Part shown: piece by piece, positions 11,606-22,439 of the stretch
Layout of the letters: every line of letters starts with the position of its first letter
Position numbering within the stretch: the first letter of the stretch is position 1
Source of the DNA: Gnetum montanum
Lineage: Eukaryota > Streptophyta > Gnetopsida > Gnetales > Gnetaceae
Direction: 5' to 3'
DNA: 64,000 bases
NCBI GenBank assembly: GCA_015680685.1
Contig: MNCI01002813.1
Span: forward strand, 248,001 to 312,000
Translations under genes and position numbers: made by a program
Notes under the pieces: model-generated
Databases searched by the model: none
Told to the model about the DNA's origin: nothing
What the model saw: the letters and a program-made list of their open reading frames with translations, nothing else

Positions 11606-12664
11606 TGTTAACCTTTTGGTATGTCAAAACCTTAGAGAAAATGAGAAATGTGGAATTATGCTTATATTCCTGTAGGGCTAAGAAGGAACAAGTGAGAAGA
11701 TAATTGAATGAGAGCTAATATAATAATATGAGAGCTAAGCTGGAATGACAAAATGAGAGCTAGAATTTAAACAATATCTACAAGCCAAATGAACATGTTC
11801 AAAGGATTGGCAAGATGTCAAAATGTCAAGAAATGCTCTAGAGTTTAAAGATGAATCACAAGCCAGTTGTCTCAGATTAATAGTAGACATCTCAATCCAT
11901 GTAGAGATTTATTAAGATAGCCATCTTACTTTCTAGGTAGACATCTCACAAGAATTGAAGGTGTTTTCAAACAGACATCTCAACCTCAAATGGGATGTTC
12001 TAGTTAGCTATTTTCTAGCCATTGCACAAATTCTAAGGAATTTTTTGGAACTCAAAGACTATAAAACAAAGTGGAATTCTTCGGATATGAAAAGTACTAT
12101 TCATTGGATATCAATCATTATCCTAATCAAGTGAATTGGCTTTATTCCTCATTGTATTTGTCATTTCTATTTTGTACTTATATTAAGAGCTTCATTTCAA
12201 GGAATTTGTAAATGGAGTTACATTTTTTTCTTGATTTTTTTCTTTCTTTGTAATCCCATGGGGTTTATGTGCTTCTTATGGAAAGACATATTAGTTGAGC
12301 TTATTAGGACCTTAATGGGTTGAGTGTATTTGTAGCAATGAAACACTCTAATGCAAAGATCATATTTTGTAAAGATTATGGGATCCTTGAAATTACATTT
12401 TTGAGCTTATTGGGACCTTGCAGGGTTGAGTGTTTCTCTAGAAAGAAAACATTCCATTTGAAGCTCAAAACTTTATAAAGGATATGATATCCTCTAAATC
12501 ACATTTTCTAAGGAACAAAGTTCGAAGGTATGCAATGATTCTATCTTCTAAGTGTGAAAGTACCCAAGATGTAGAACCATGTAAAACTTAGTATGCAGTT
12601 TAATTATTTTGGTTGTTTTGATTAGAGAAGTTATTCAATCCCCCATCTAAGTTCTCAATCATTA
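11606..12664 (+). repeat. 3' LTR of the copia element
   Basis: It starts TGTTAACCTTTTGG and is the partner of 3062-4096. It ends near 12664, after which minus-strand leader sequence of gypsy element A resumes. Confidence 0.8.
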
Positions 12665-13280
12665 AATAATTTCATCCTCGATAAAAAGAGATGAATCTAT
12701 ATATTGGAAGAGCCTTGATAAGAAATTAGAGTCCTCCTTGTGTGATTGAAAAAACAATGTTATTGGGACGTTTTTACCCTTATAGGATTCATAGCATGTC
12801 TTCATGCATCGATCTTTCCTATGCTATGCTTCCATGGGTTGATAGTCTTTGAAGGTGTGTTTTATTACCTTGTACTCTTAGCTTGTAAATTCAATTTCTA
12901 GCCTCATGAGTTGGATCATGAACAAGGTAAGGACAGATCGATTGGAAGGCACCATAATGTTGTCTTTCATATTCCTCCAATGTAACTATTAATTCTTATG
13001 GAGCATGAAGATGAAATTCAAATAGCATGGATATAAATGTGCATATTCCATCCTTATCTAATGTGTTTTTTCACTAGTAGTCCTTTTGGTCTTTTCATAT
13101 TGCTAATTGAAGTCATCAACATGAGCCGGTGACTCATTTTTGCCAAAAGAAGTTAATTAGTAATGCAAAGAAAGTGTACCTTGATATATTATTATTGTTA
13201 TTATTATTTTAGAGGACTTATAACTCGTTATATTTTCCTTTCAATGCTTCTATATGGATTCACTCTTTAACAATACTTAG
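12665..13280 (-). pseudogene. Leader and N-terminal gag of element A, right of the copia insertion
   Basis: Read on the minus strand, a stretch around 12960 (GGAGGAATATGAAAGACAAC) aligns with element B at about 18478 (GGAGGGACATGGAAAACAAC), followed by a shared CCAATC and CTCATGAG context. This puts it between the LTR and the gag body of A. No long ORF survives. Confidence 0.5.
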
Positions 13281-13841
13281 TGCACCTAGCTAAATTAAGT
13301 TCATAGCAATGACATTAATGATGAGTGGTTGGTAGTCTCTATGCCTAATCTTACTAATTACAAGTGTTCACACATGATCTAATCAAATTCAATGGAATTA
13401 TTTACATAAGTGAACAATATTCCTAAATGGTAAATTATGTAGTTATAAACCATTATCCTCCCAATCCATACTTATGTTAATTAGTGCATATGGTTAAGTG
13501 TAGTTGAGACATAACATATCTATTTTTATAACTTTTATCATGTTATATCCTACTTTCTAAATGATTGAATGAATGAATATTTAATTATTAAATTAACTAA
13601 CTAATTGATTACTCTATTAACTAACTATCCTATATTATTTATTCCCACTTTCTATACATATCCTAAACTTATATTAACACTGTTGGGTTATGAAGTGTAT
13701 TATTAAGCATACCAAGTATCCACTATTGGGATTACCAAGTGTTAATATGTTACGCTTGAAGTGATTGTAGTCATGTGCTTATGAATAATCTTATAAAATA
13801 TTTGGAAATGTAGATGTACCACATTTTTTCAAAAGACAATT

Positions 13842-14329
13842 ATGTCAAACTCCTTACAACTAACTACTTCAGAAAAAATGCAAATTCTTCAGCAAGTTCA
13901 CTTCCAAATTACATCTCAAGCCCCAAAATTCAAGATGAATGCTAACCAGTTGTTTTTCTTATTGCAGCCATGGAGTCATATTGGAAATCCAAATAATCAC
14001 CATCATCAAGCATTGCTTCAGAAGAAAGTCTCCTAATTAAGTCACAGTTTTCTACACCATTTGGCCCTTTTCCTCTTTCTTTCGTCGTTGTTCTCATTCG
14101 ACAATACACACCCTGGAAAAGTTACACACATTTTAGCAAATGGTTGAACTATGGAATGCATTTCCACACCCTGTGGAATGCTAAGTTTAACTTGTTTCCT
14201 CTATAATCGTCTCCATCAACACAGTTTCTCTTCCTCCTTTCCTCAATCTATATATCTTGAAGTTGCTTATGTACTAAATTTTGTTTTCTATTAATAAAAT
14301 TCTCTTTTTGGGGTCCGACACCCCCCCAT
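13842..14329. other. Unassigned segment inside the LTR of A, next to the assembly gap
   Basis: A 64-codon plus-strand ORF (13842-14036) has no recognisable motif. The segment ends in a C-run preceded by GGGGTCCGACACC, right at the gap. It has no counterpart in the related LTRs at 17.3 and 20.6 kb. Confidence 0.4.
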
Positions 14330-14460
14330 NNNNNNNNNNNNNNNNNNNNNNNNNNNNNNNNNNNNNNNNNNNNNNNNNNNNNNNNNNNNNNNNNNNNNNN
14401 NNNNNNNNNNNNNNNNNNNNNNNNNNNNNNNNNNNNNNNNNNNNNNNNNNNNNNNNNNNN
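14330..14460. other. Assembly gap (131 N)
   Basis: Run of N. The ORFs predicted across it have no meaning. One further single N is at 34245, inside the RT of element C. Confidence 0.99.
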
Positions 14461-14547
14461 CATTAGCGTCAACATACTTGTGTCAATGCATCAAGCATGC
14501 ATCGATGGGGATACATCGACACAACCTATCTTATTAATGGTTCATCA

Positions 14548-15560
14548 ATATGTAACATAGAAATTTTGATAGAAGAAAAGGAATCATCTACAAAGTTCAT
14601 GTTAAAAAAATTTCTACCTTGATCATCAATTAAAATTTCTTTACTAATATTCTATTATAGATCATAATGTAGATTATGTGAGAAAAAAAAGTCTGCAATA
14701 ATAATAAATAAATAGGAAGCTAGAGGATAATCTTAATAAACTAAATGTTGAATAGAAAAGGAGGAACTTAATTCACAATTAGGAGCAACTAGAGCATGAG
14801 CATCAATGAGTAGGGTATAGACAACATGAATAAAATAATCACTAAATTCTAGTTTACAAAGGTAAGAACCAATAAAATTTCATTCAACTCTGACATAAGA
14901 TTTAGTAAAATATAACTTAATAAAAGTAATATCGTAGTTAATATCAAAAGTCCATTGCATTACCTCTTAAGATATAATAATATTATTTAAGATATTTCTA
15001 CATTCAACAAAACTAGTTTACTCTGATGATATCTTTATTAATCTTTTCAATTTGGAAAGTCATGTATATAGCCAAAATTTTAAAAGTATTGTTAAGAAAA
15101 GTAATAGGCCTCCAATTACCAATATGATGAAGATATCTATTCTTATAAATAAGAAAAATTACATAATTTCATTTTTATTAATATTTTTACTAAGAGAAAT
15201 TTTTTTAATGGCTTCTTAGAAAACATGAAAAATATCATCATCAATAATGTCTTAATGTTTCTTAAAAAATTCATCATAACTTGGACCTTTATCATCTACT
15301 AAACTAAAGGTTGCTTTTTTAGTTTCTTACACTATAATTTCTACTTTAATAATTCTTTGATGTATTTCTATTATAAGATGAGGGATTTATGTACTAGAGG
15401 CCTTGAAGGATTCCTTGCTAAAATCTACAAAATAAAAATAAAAATTATTTACTAAAAAATAATTAATAGTCTTACAATCATTTATATAAAGTGATTCTAG
15501 TGTATGTACTTGACCATTTCCTTTTAGAAATTTAAAAAATTCCTTAAATTTTCATCTTCA
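14548..15560 (-). pseudogene. LINE reverse transcriptase remnant
   Basis: Minus-strand motifs appear in order. GPSYDEFFKKH..DIIDDDI (about 15290) matches the L1 GPDGFxxxFY..W region. ITFIKLYFTKSYVRVEW (about 14930) matches FxKLDFxKAYDxVxW, but both catalytic-box aspartates are replaced (Tyr and Val). It is followed by YLCKLEFSDYFIHVVYTLL and LVAPNCELSSSFSI. YPLASYLFIIIADFF (about 14700) matches PLSPYLFxIxAD. EILIDDQGRNFFNMNFVDDS (about 14590) holds the F(A/V)DD catalytic box. The frame is corrupted by stops. Confidence 0.75.
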
Positions 15561-15949
15561 AAATTTAGCAAACCCATGCAACTTTTAGTGATAGCACTTT
15601 TAACTTTAAAAACATCCCAACATTTTTTAGCATAACAAGCTTTAGCCATGGCTTTTTAAATTTCCAAATCAAAGAGATTCTACTCAAAAAGAATCTTCAA
15701 ATACTTGATAGATTCTAAAATATCATCTTTGACTTGATGCTTAGGCATAACAAATTACTTTCCAAACCATCTAGCATAATTTCTAACTTTATAAGTAGCT
15801 TATTGCCACTAGTCAATCTAACTAATATCACTGGCAGGCTTTTTTTCTACACTTCATAAAGACTTTAAAATATTTTTTCCACTACCTCCTATGAACATAT
15901 TATCATTTATAAGAAAAAATCTTATGTTTTAGAAAGGATGGAGAATTAA

Positions 15950-16730
15950 TTCTAGAGAGAAAAATGCTAACATGAAAATGGTTTGATAAAGTAGCATTTT
16001 TGTACACTTCTAATTTTCTTATAGGCTTCCAAAAGAAAACATTAAAGATGTAAAATCTATCAAGTCGATAATAAATTCTACCATTTCCTTGTTGATAATA
16101 ATACTAAGCATAATGCTTCTCATTTGAATGATGTGAAAATAAAGAGATAACATTAAAAAGAAAATATTTTTCTTAAAAATTACATCAATCTTCTTTTCCT
16201 TGGAAAGACATATTAGTAGGAATAACATCAAGTTTTTCTAAATGGCTTTCAACCATATTAAAATTACCTCCAATAATTCAATAAAATTTAGGCACATTTA
16301 GAAGATATTTCTAAACCTCTAATTGATCTTTTGAATTATTGGGAGGATAAATATTACATAGTCCAAAGTCTTCATTTTCACTATAGAAAGTAATCCAAAT
16401 AACTCTTCTAAGGTTATCAAAATTAGAATTCAAAAATTTTCTAATCTAGTTTTTATTAATAAGAATAGAAAAACCTACTTTATTAACTTCATGAGTAGCA
16501 AGGAAAAAAATGTATTTTTTAAAAAATTCATTTACTAATAAAATAAATATCATGTACTAAAATATTAATTTCTTATTGCAAAAGAAAATGTGAAGATAAA
16601 TGCTAATTTGGAAGATACTCCTTAGAAATCTTTTCTTGGGATCTATAAGAAAGGATCCAAATATTCCATGATAAAAATAACATTGAGATGTGAAGCATAA
16701 GTTTCCTATTCTTGATTTTTGAAACTCTAC
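15950..16730 (-). pseudogene. LINE APE-type endonuclease remnant
   Basis: On the minus strand SWNI followed by DPKKRFLRS (about 16640) resembles the L1 start SWNIRGLNDPxKR. IIGGNFNMVES (16240-16275) is the GDFN box of APE-type endonucleases. DRFYIFNVFFWKP (about 16050) and NATLSNHFHVSIFL (about 15980) match the LDRFL..W and SDHxPI boxes, with Asp changed to Asn in the last. It is a nicking domain for target-primed reverse transcription; it is dead here. Confidence 0.65.
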
Positions 16731-17109
16731 ATTTATCTCACAATCCATGTCACTAATAGGTAAAAAAGCATTTTTTGATAAAAAAATACATTTGGAATAG
16801 TAGTAGAAGTAAAGACAGTAGGAGATACCTTTGGGGTTATTAAATTAAAAGTAACATCTACAAGCATTTTTGTTTTGTATTGCACTAAGTGAAATTCATA
16901 TGTTTTAATATAATCATTATTGGTCATACTAAAATTTTCTTTTTTATATAGAGAAATTCTGTTTACATATCAAGCGTTTATTGGCATCTTTAGAATTAAA
17001 AGGATTAGTAAAAGTTAAAATATTAATGAAAAAATTTCATTTATACCTACTAAAAATTACTATTAATTATATTTTCTAAAAACTATTCTTTCTTTTCCTC
17101 ACAAACAAC

Positions 17110-17190
17110 TTTTTTATTGAGAATAAGATAGATTTCAATAACATGGTCATAACAAAAATAGCTACAACATCCTCACAAATTATAGTATGT
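17110..17190 (-). pseudogene. LINE ORF1 zinc-knuckle remnant
   Basis: The minus-strand reading CCSYFCYDHVIEI resembles the CxxC....GHxxxxC knuckle found near the end of plant L1 ORF1. The support is weak and positional: it lies just upstream of the endonuclease on the same strand. Confidence 0.3.
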
Positions 17191-17278
17191 AATGTTTTTG
17201 GAAAAATACTAATTACCAGCCTTGAGTTTTAATTCTATCTTTCTCTATCATAAATCAGAATTTATAAAATAATATGCA

Positions 17279-18205
17279 TGCTAGACAACTAATGAGTCAT
17301 GGTTTATTGGACCACATCAACATGATTGCATACCCATCAATGCATGGTTTCATGCATTGATGCATATATGTTGATGCAATATCTTGTCTTGCCTATATAA
17401 ATGCATGCAGCCACTACATTTATGGCATTCATTCATTAGTATCTTAGTGAAACTCTTACATTTTATTTCTTTTAGAGTTATTATATTTTCTAAGTGCCTA
17501 TAGTAGGAGTTGAGAAGTGTACGGATCTTTATTTGAGCATTGATGTACGTGGACACCTCAAGGTGAATGGCAATAAAGACAAGCTTTCTCAATAAACCTT
17601 GCAACACTTGGACTGAGCTTAATGTTTATTTGATTCATTTATTATTCATGTAATTTGCTTTAATGAATTAAATTAATAAATTAATTAAGTATGACCATCT
17701 GGGACATATGTTAATGCATGGTAATCCTAGTTGTGCTTAATGCTTGGTAATCGTAGTTGTGCTTAACGCTTGGTAATTGTAGTTGTGCTTAACATGGTAA
17801 CCTAGTAGCATTGCAATGTGTTCAAGATGTCTATGGAAGATGGGAATAAATATTTATGTTATGCTTAGTTAAAGCATTAATTAGTTATTAGATTAATTAG
17901 ATATTTAACTACTTTAATTTTACACTTAGGTAAAGTAGATAAAAACATAAAAATGATACAAATCATATACCTCAATTACACTTAACCATACCATTATGCC
18001 TCACAAGTGGAACTAGGAATACAACGATCATGGCATTGAGATTCACTGCCTATATAAATTGTACTTAGAAAATGAATATCTACAGAATTCAAATAGATCA
18101 CTTAGTGAATGCTAGTGATTCATATGGTTGGACGTAGGGATTGCTTGCTGCTAATCATTAGCACTATCACTAGGGACTTTAGTTAGCTAGGTGCACTATC
18201 TAGGA
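17279..18205 (+). repeat. 5' LTR of element B
   Basis: The R/U5 part (from about 17480) is the reverse complement of the LTR at 20642-21530: shared landmarks are GGATCTTTATTTGAGCATTGATG (17523 onward), CCTTGCAACACTTGG (17600), a thrice repeated TTGGTAAT..TAGTTGTGCTTAA block (17720-17800) and GATTCATATGGTTG (18118). The U3 part (17279-17400) is AT-rich, with nested ATGCAT/GATGCAT inverted repeats. The right boundary is approximate. Confidence 0.65.
17394..17402 (+). promoter_or_regulatory. Candidate TATA box in the LTR of element B
   Basis: TATATAAAT lies in the U3/R part of the LTR, upstream of the conserved R/U5 block, the usual position of the retroelement promoter. Confidence 0.45.
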
Positions 18206-18649
18206 AGATAGTGAAATTATTCATTCATTTTTGTAAAGTCCTTAACATTAAAATCATTAATCTAACAAAATAAACTAAAATGCACACTATTTTTCAAGAA
18301 CTAAGATGTCTTCTTCTTGCAAGAAAAATTCCATGCTATTGTTCAAGCACACTTTCGATTTAAGGAAAGAAGACCCAAAACCACTTATGCCCTAATAATG
18401 TAGAGTTTTGTACATACATCTATATGCTTACAGTCAAGATTTCACCTTCATCCTACAATAGGATGAATAGATGTGATGGAGGGACATGGAAAACAACATC
18501 ATATTGTCACCCAATCACTCAGTTTGTACTATGCTATTTCACAATCTCATGAGATTGGGCATAGCAAGGCTTAACATTGAATATGTTGCATAGGATCATG
18601 ACTACTGGGATTATCACCCCACTGAAGCACAATGCAAAAGGTATCAGCA

Positions 18650-20640
18650 AGCAAAAGATTAGCATGAGTTTTCAAAGGGGAAATAGTTCACAAACCCCTT
18701 GTTCCTACTAGGGAAAAAGGAAAGGGAGGATCCTTTTTTTGGGCACTTATTAATATACTAAGTCTCCTCTGCTCCTCAATGAGAAAGCCCTTAATCAGCA
18801 TCTACACTCGACTATAGGCAACCTTGGTTTAGGAAAGAATGAGTCCCATGATCATGAGGGCTCTAAAGAAGGAAGTCAGGGTAGAAGCAACAATAAGTAC
18901 CACAACCATGGTAAACATCATGACCAATGTATAGGGGATAGAAGACAGTACTTTGTTGATGGTCTTCTTTCTTTTTTTCTTTATCATCCTCATCCTCTTT
19001 CTCCTCAACCTTCGATCAAAGTTGTAGATGGAATAGAAATCATAATGGAGGTGACTAGAGGGATAGGGATGATCATAGGTCCCATGAAAATAGTAGATAC
19101 ATGGGGTGTGAGCAATCAAGAGAGGTCCACCATCATGAATAAATGGATAGTAGGGGCATGATCAAAATCATCATCTTCACAAGTGTTATGATTATGATGA
19201 GTCCTTTCTAGCAACCATAAACATGCTCAACATTGTAGATGTTGTAAGGATTCCAACAAGTCATGTGAAAGATAGTTTAATTAAATGATTATACATGAAA
19301 AATATCCCTAAGTTTGAAGGGGGATACAATTCTTATCCATAGAACCATCTTCAAGCCTTTCACCATGCCCATTCCTTACAAAACATTGAAAATGAATGGT
19401 AGAAATTAAAGTTTTTTCAAAGAACACTCATTAAATAGGTTGAAAGTTGGTACTAGTCCTTGGAACTGGAATCCATCCAAAGATGAAGTACGATGCTTGA
19501 ACTCTTTAATGAAAAGTATCAAATGTACTCTAGAGTGTCCAATTTGAGCACATAAATTTAAGATTGAAGAAAAGGAACACATGAATCCTTGGATGCAGCC
19601 ATGATAGATACTACTTTCTCTTGCACCAATGCCCTGGTCATGCTTATTCTTAACAAGAGCAACTATACCATATCATAGATGGACTCCAAACATAAACAAG
19701 AAGAACTCTTGGGGTCTATGCCCAAGGGATACTTTTAGAACTAAGGGTTTATTAAATCTAAATGATAATTATGAAAGTGATTAAAGAAGAAGATGAGTTG
19801 AGAAAAAGGGAAAGTGTAGATTAAGACAACTAGGATTCTTCCTTTCGTAAAAGGAAAGTCCAATTCTATGACAATGAGGAGAAGACATTGATTGATAAAG
19901 TGGTGCAATGAAAACCTTACCAATACAAAAATATTTTTCTCAAATATTAGCTAAGGTAGATAAAATGTGGAACTCTTTAGATGAAAAGTTCCAAGCTACT
20001 CTAAAAATCACCAAGGAGACCAAAGAGCAAAGTAGAGATCATGATTGAAGGAGAAGGAAGAAAGCTAAACATGCCCAATAAAAGGGTAAGGGCAAAGCTA
20101 CTATAGTAGAAGAGGTTGTGGATTTTGAAATAGATGATGAGGATTTGACATTTGCCAATATGAAAATCCTAAAATATGTTACCCTATAATGTCACACTTG
20201 CAGGAATCTGAGGTGTATACTCTAAATCCTAGATTAGCTAAAAGGAAAGCACCTAGAAGTTTGCCTTATCCTCAAGGCAACTACAAGTAGTTCCATCAGC
20301 AAACTTATTATCTAAGTGGTGTTCCACCTTAACCTCATGAGTAGTACTAGTAGTGACAACACCTACAGTAATGGAGGATGCCACCACCAAGACTATAGTA
20401 CCCTTACTAAGAGCTAGATCCATATGGGTACTATGTTCAAAAGCCCATTTCTCCATGTGACTCTTCTAGTCATGCCTCATTCCAACACCACCACTACCCT
20501 CTTGAGTATTATAGAGCACGATCTCTAAGAGGGGAATCCCTATTTCCACACTACTCTCCTCATCCTTCTAGACCTATACCTGCACCCTCAATTCAATTAC
20601 CACCTACTCCATCCATACAGGTTGAATTCCAACCTAGCTA
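18650..20640 (+). pseudogene. Gag remnant of element B
   Basis: The gag core is visible at 19310-19590: IPKFEGGYNSYP followed by HLQAFHHAHSLQNIENEW, then LIK.VESWY.SLELESI and MLELFNEKYQMYSRVSNLS. This matches the FxGxxDPxxHLxxF ... W ... F pattern of retrotransposon gag domains, and a family-typical C-terminal part follows (EVYTLNPRLAKRKAPRSLPY at 20208-20267). The N-terminal part (18.85-19.15 kb) is rich in His, Tyr and Arg. Many stops interrupt it. A proline-rich tail (about 20580) runs into the inverted LTR. Confidence 0.6.
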
Positions 20641-20641
20641 A

Positions 20642-21530
20642 TGAGTGACAAGTATCCATACACTCAACCATATGAATCACTAAGTATTCACACGTGATCC
20701 AGTCAAGTTCCATGGACTCTGTGTCTTCTAGTACACTAGCCTCTAGGAAGTGAACTTTCCCTAATAGTCATTTTTTCTCTTCCCAATTACACTTGTGATA
20801 TGTAGAGGTATTATTAAGTGTAATTGAGGCATATGATATTTATTATTTTATGTTTTATGTTGTAGGTGCTTAAAATAAAGAATGAAAGGAACGAAGTAAT
20901 TTAATTGCAAATTTAATCTAACTAACTACACCTAAATAATCCTAACATAAGCATCCATTCCCACTTTCCATATACATCTTGAAGACATATAATGTTGTTG
21001 GGTTACCAAACATCAAGCATTACTCAAATTACCAAGCATCATGCTCATACTCAAAGTGTTCATACTTATGTGCTTAATTAAACACTACTTAACCTAGCTT
21101 AGTTTATCCTAATTAATTATTTAATTACTTAAATCATTAAATAAAATTTTTGAAAACATTAAATGCATAAATAAATAATTAATCTATTTCTAAGTGTTGC
21201 AAGGTTTATCAAAAGGCTCATCTTTATTGTCGTTCACACTACTATGCTTAGAAACATCAATGCTTAAATAAAGATCCATACACTTTCTAACTCCTATTGC
21301 AGGCACTCAGAAAAATATTCTAACTCTCAAATGACACAACTGCAAGATCTTTGCTACAACTATGACAAGACTTCCCATAAACATGATGGCTAAGCATGTA
21401 TAGACTTTATTGTGGAGTTGTGTTGATGGGACCTCATAAATGTAGCAAATACTATGTTGACACGACCTCGTCAATGAGGCAACACCATGTTGATAGGGGC
21501 CTATTAATGTGACACTTTGATGCTTCATCA
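20642..21530 (-). repeat. Solo LTR of the A/B family, inverted inside element B
   Basis: Read on the minus strand it starts TGATGAAGCATC (21530) and ends near GTCACTCA (20642). It is homologous to the LTRs at 17279-18205 (opposite orientation) and 13280-14547 (same orientation). It separates gag from protease of B, and no internal sequence accompanies it. I infer a solo LTR left by unequal recombination of a nested copy. Flanking bases (CTAGC and CTAGT contexts) hint at, but do not prove, a target duplication. Confidence 0.65.
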
Positions 21531-21719
21531 CTAGTCGAAATAAAGAAATTCCACAAGGGTTATTAATTGAGAGTTGACTCTCTAGCCAAGTGGTTCAGAC
21601 AATAAAACTTCAAAAACAACCTTTCTTCTGAACCAACAATCCTACTAAGCCTTCACAAATACTTGTAGCTAATGATCCTACTTCTCCTTCACCCTTCAAA
21701 ACACCACTCAAGATCCCTT

Positions 21720-22060
21720 TGAACTAAATGCCTTTTAAAGTCCATACTGTAATTTTGACCCATGCAGTCATAGATTGCATAAAGACTAGTTACCTTCCTA
21801 GGAAAAGATTTGATCCTGGGAGTCTCATAATTTACTTGCAAATCACTAAAAATGAGCCTTGTAAGGCTCTTCTAGACTCAAATTTTGGTATGAATTTGAT
21901 CTCTCATGAAATGTACAAATCTTGGAACTTTCCTCCTCTTAAGAAGAGCAACATTCATCTTGAGTTAGCATATCCATCACCATTCCATTGGAATTGGTAA
22001 AGAATATTGTGACCATTTTCTATGGGTGGTCCTATCCTATTGACATCCTAGTGATATGAG
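21720..22060 (+). pseudogene. Protease remnant of element B
   Basis: The open stretch from 21728 reads ..KNEPCKALLDSNFGMNLI then SHEMYKSWNFPPLKKSNIHLELA, the retropepsin domain. In Athila-type elements this site is usually (C/A)DLGASxNLM; here it is LDSNFGMNLI, keeping the Asp but not the usual spacing to Gly. A frameshift near 21997 leads into YGWSYPIDIL, which matches the second strand block (FPVDFxVLD). Confidence 0.65.
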
Positions 22061-22439
22061 TAGATAATTGCAAGTGAGACTTTCCCATTATCATGGGAAA
22101 GACATGTTTGAGTAAAATTAATGTGCTAATGGGCATTAGAGATCTCTCCTTGAAGATTTTTAAGGAAAATGACTTTAAAAAGATAGAGAGAAAGCATGTT
22201 CTATACATCACATACAATGACACAAGATGGCACTATATGAAGAAATTATGGATAGTTAAAAGTACAAAATTTATAGTATGCAAGCAGTGTGCAGATGTCA
22301 TGGAAATCCAAAGGTGCCTATACCTAGCAGCCACAAAATAGGAGGAAACCTAGTGACTAAAAGTTGAATCTTAAAGTAGTTCAATAATATGCATTGAACA
22401 AACTAAGATCCTAACAAGTGCCTATGTTGAAGGCATGGA

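Larger units (their letters stand above)
3062..12664 (+). mobile_element. Ty1/copia LTR retrotransposon inserted in element A
   Basis: Two direct LTRs of about 1.04-1.06 kb bound the element (3062-4096 and 11606-12664). After the 5' LTR comes a degenerate primer binding site, then a Gag of the copia UBN2/retrotran_gag_2 type. A polypurine tract lies directly before the 3' LTR. Aspartic protease, integrase and RT are not recognisable; 9554-11590 is too decayed. The gag gene is split by a foreign segment at about 5100-8670. The sequences on both sides belong to one minus-strand gypsy element, which shows that this copia inserted into it. I could not find a convincing 5-bp target-site duplication. 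Confidence 0.8.
1..14547 (-). mobile_element. Athila-like Ty3/gypsy element A, cut by the left edge and split by a copia insertion
   Basis: Read on the minus strand the order is LTR (14547 to about 13280), leader and gag start (13280-12665), the rest of gag (3061 to about 880), protease (about 880-640), pre-RT linker and RT start (304-1), then the window edge. The interval 3062-12664 is a foreign copia element. The identity comes from alignment by eye with the better preserved element B in this window. The gag, protease and leader all match B, and the LTR matches both B and the inverted copy at 20642-21530. Its LTR start (TGATGAACC) abuts LINE sequence at 14548, so A inserted into the LINE. 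Every coding piece carries stops or frameshifts. Confidence 0.75.
13280..14547 (-). repeat. 5' LTR of element A, with an inserted or unassigned segment
   Basis: The part at 13280-13830 aligns with the inverted LTR at 20.66-21.10 kb (same orientation) and with the complement of 17.65-18.20 kb. All share the TTAGCTAGGTGCAC-like end, a GATCANGTGTGAACAC-like block and repeated GGTAA-containing blocks. The start of the LTR on the minus strand is TGATGAACC at 14547, matching TGATGAAGC of the LTR at 21530. The interval 13842-14329 does not match the other LTRs and may be a small insertion; the gap prevents a decision. Confidence 0.65.
14548..17278 (-). mobile_element. L1-type LINE fragment (end of ORF1, endonuclease, reverse transcriptase)
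   Basis: On the minus strand, an ORF1-like zinc-knuckle remnant (17110-17190) is followed by an APE-type endonuclease remnant (about 16730 to 15950) and an L1-type reverse transcriptase (about 15560-14548), the standard LINE order. Stops and frameshifts are everywhere. The LINE is cut at 14548 by gypsy element A just after the catalytic DD box, and at 17278 it meets the LTR of element B. The 3' end and poly(A) tail are therefore not in this stretch. Confidence 0.75.

Noticed and set aside
14248-14475. ORFs spanning the N run
   Set aside because: They exist only because N is translated as X.
18829-19119. Minus-strand 96-codon ORF
   Set aside because: It lies opposite the gag of element B, has no family motif and no support from the related element A.
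17279-21530. Treating 17279-18205 and 20642-21530 as the LTR pair of one short element
   Set aside because: They are in opposite orientation; LTRs of one element must be direct repeats.
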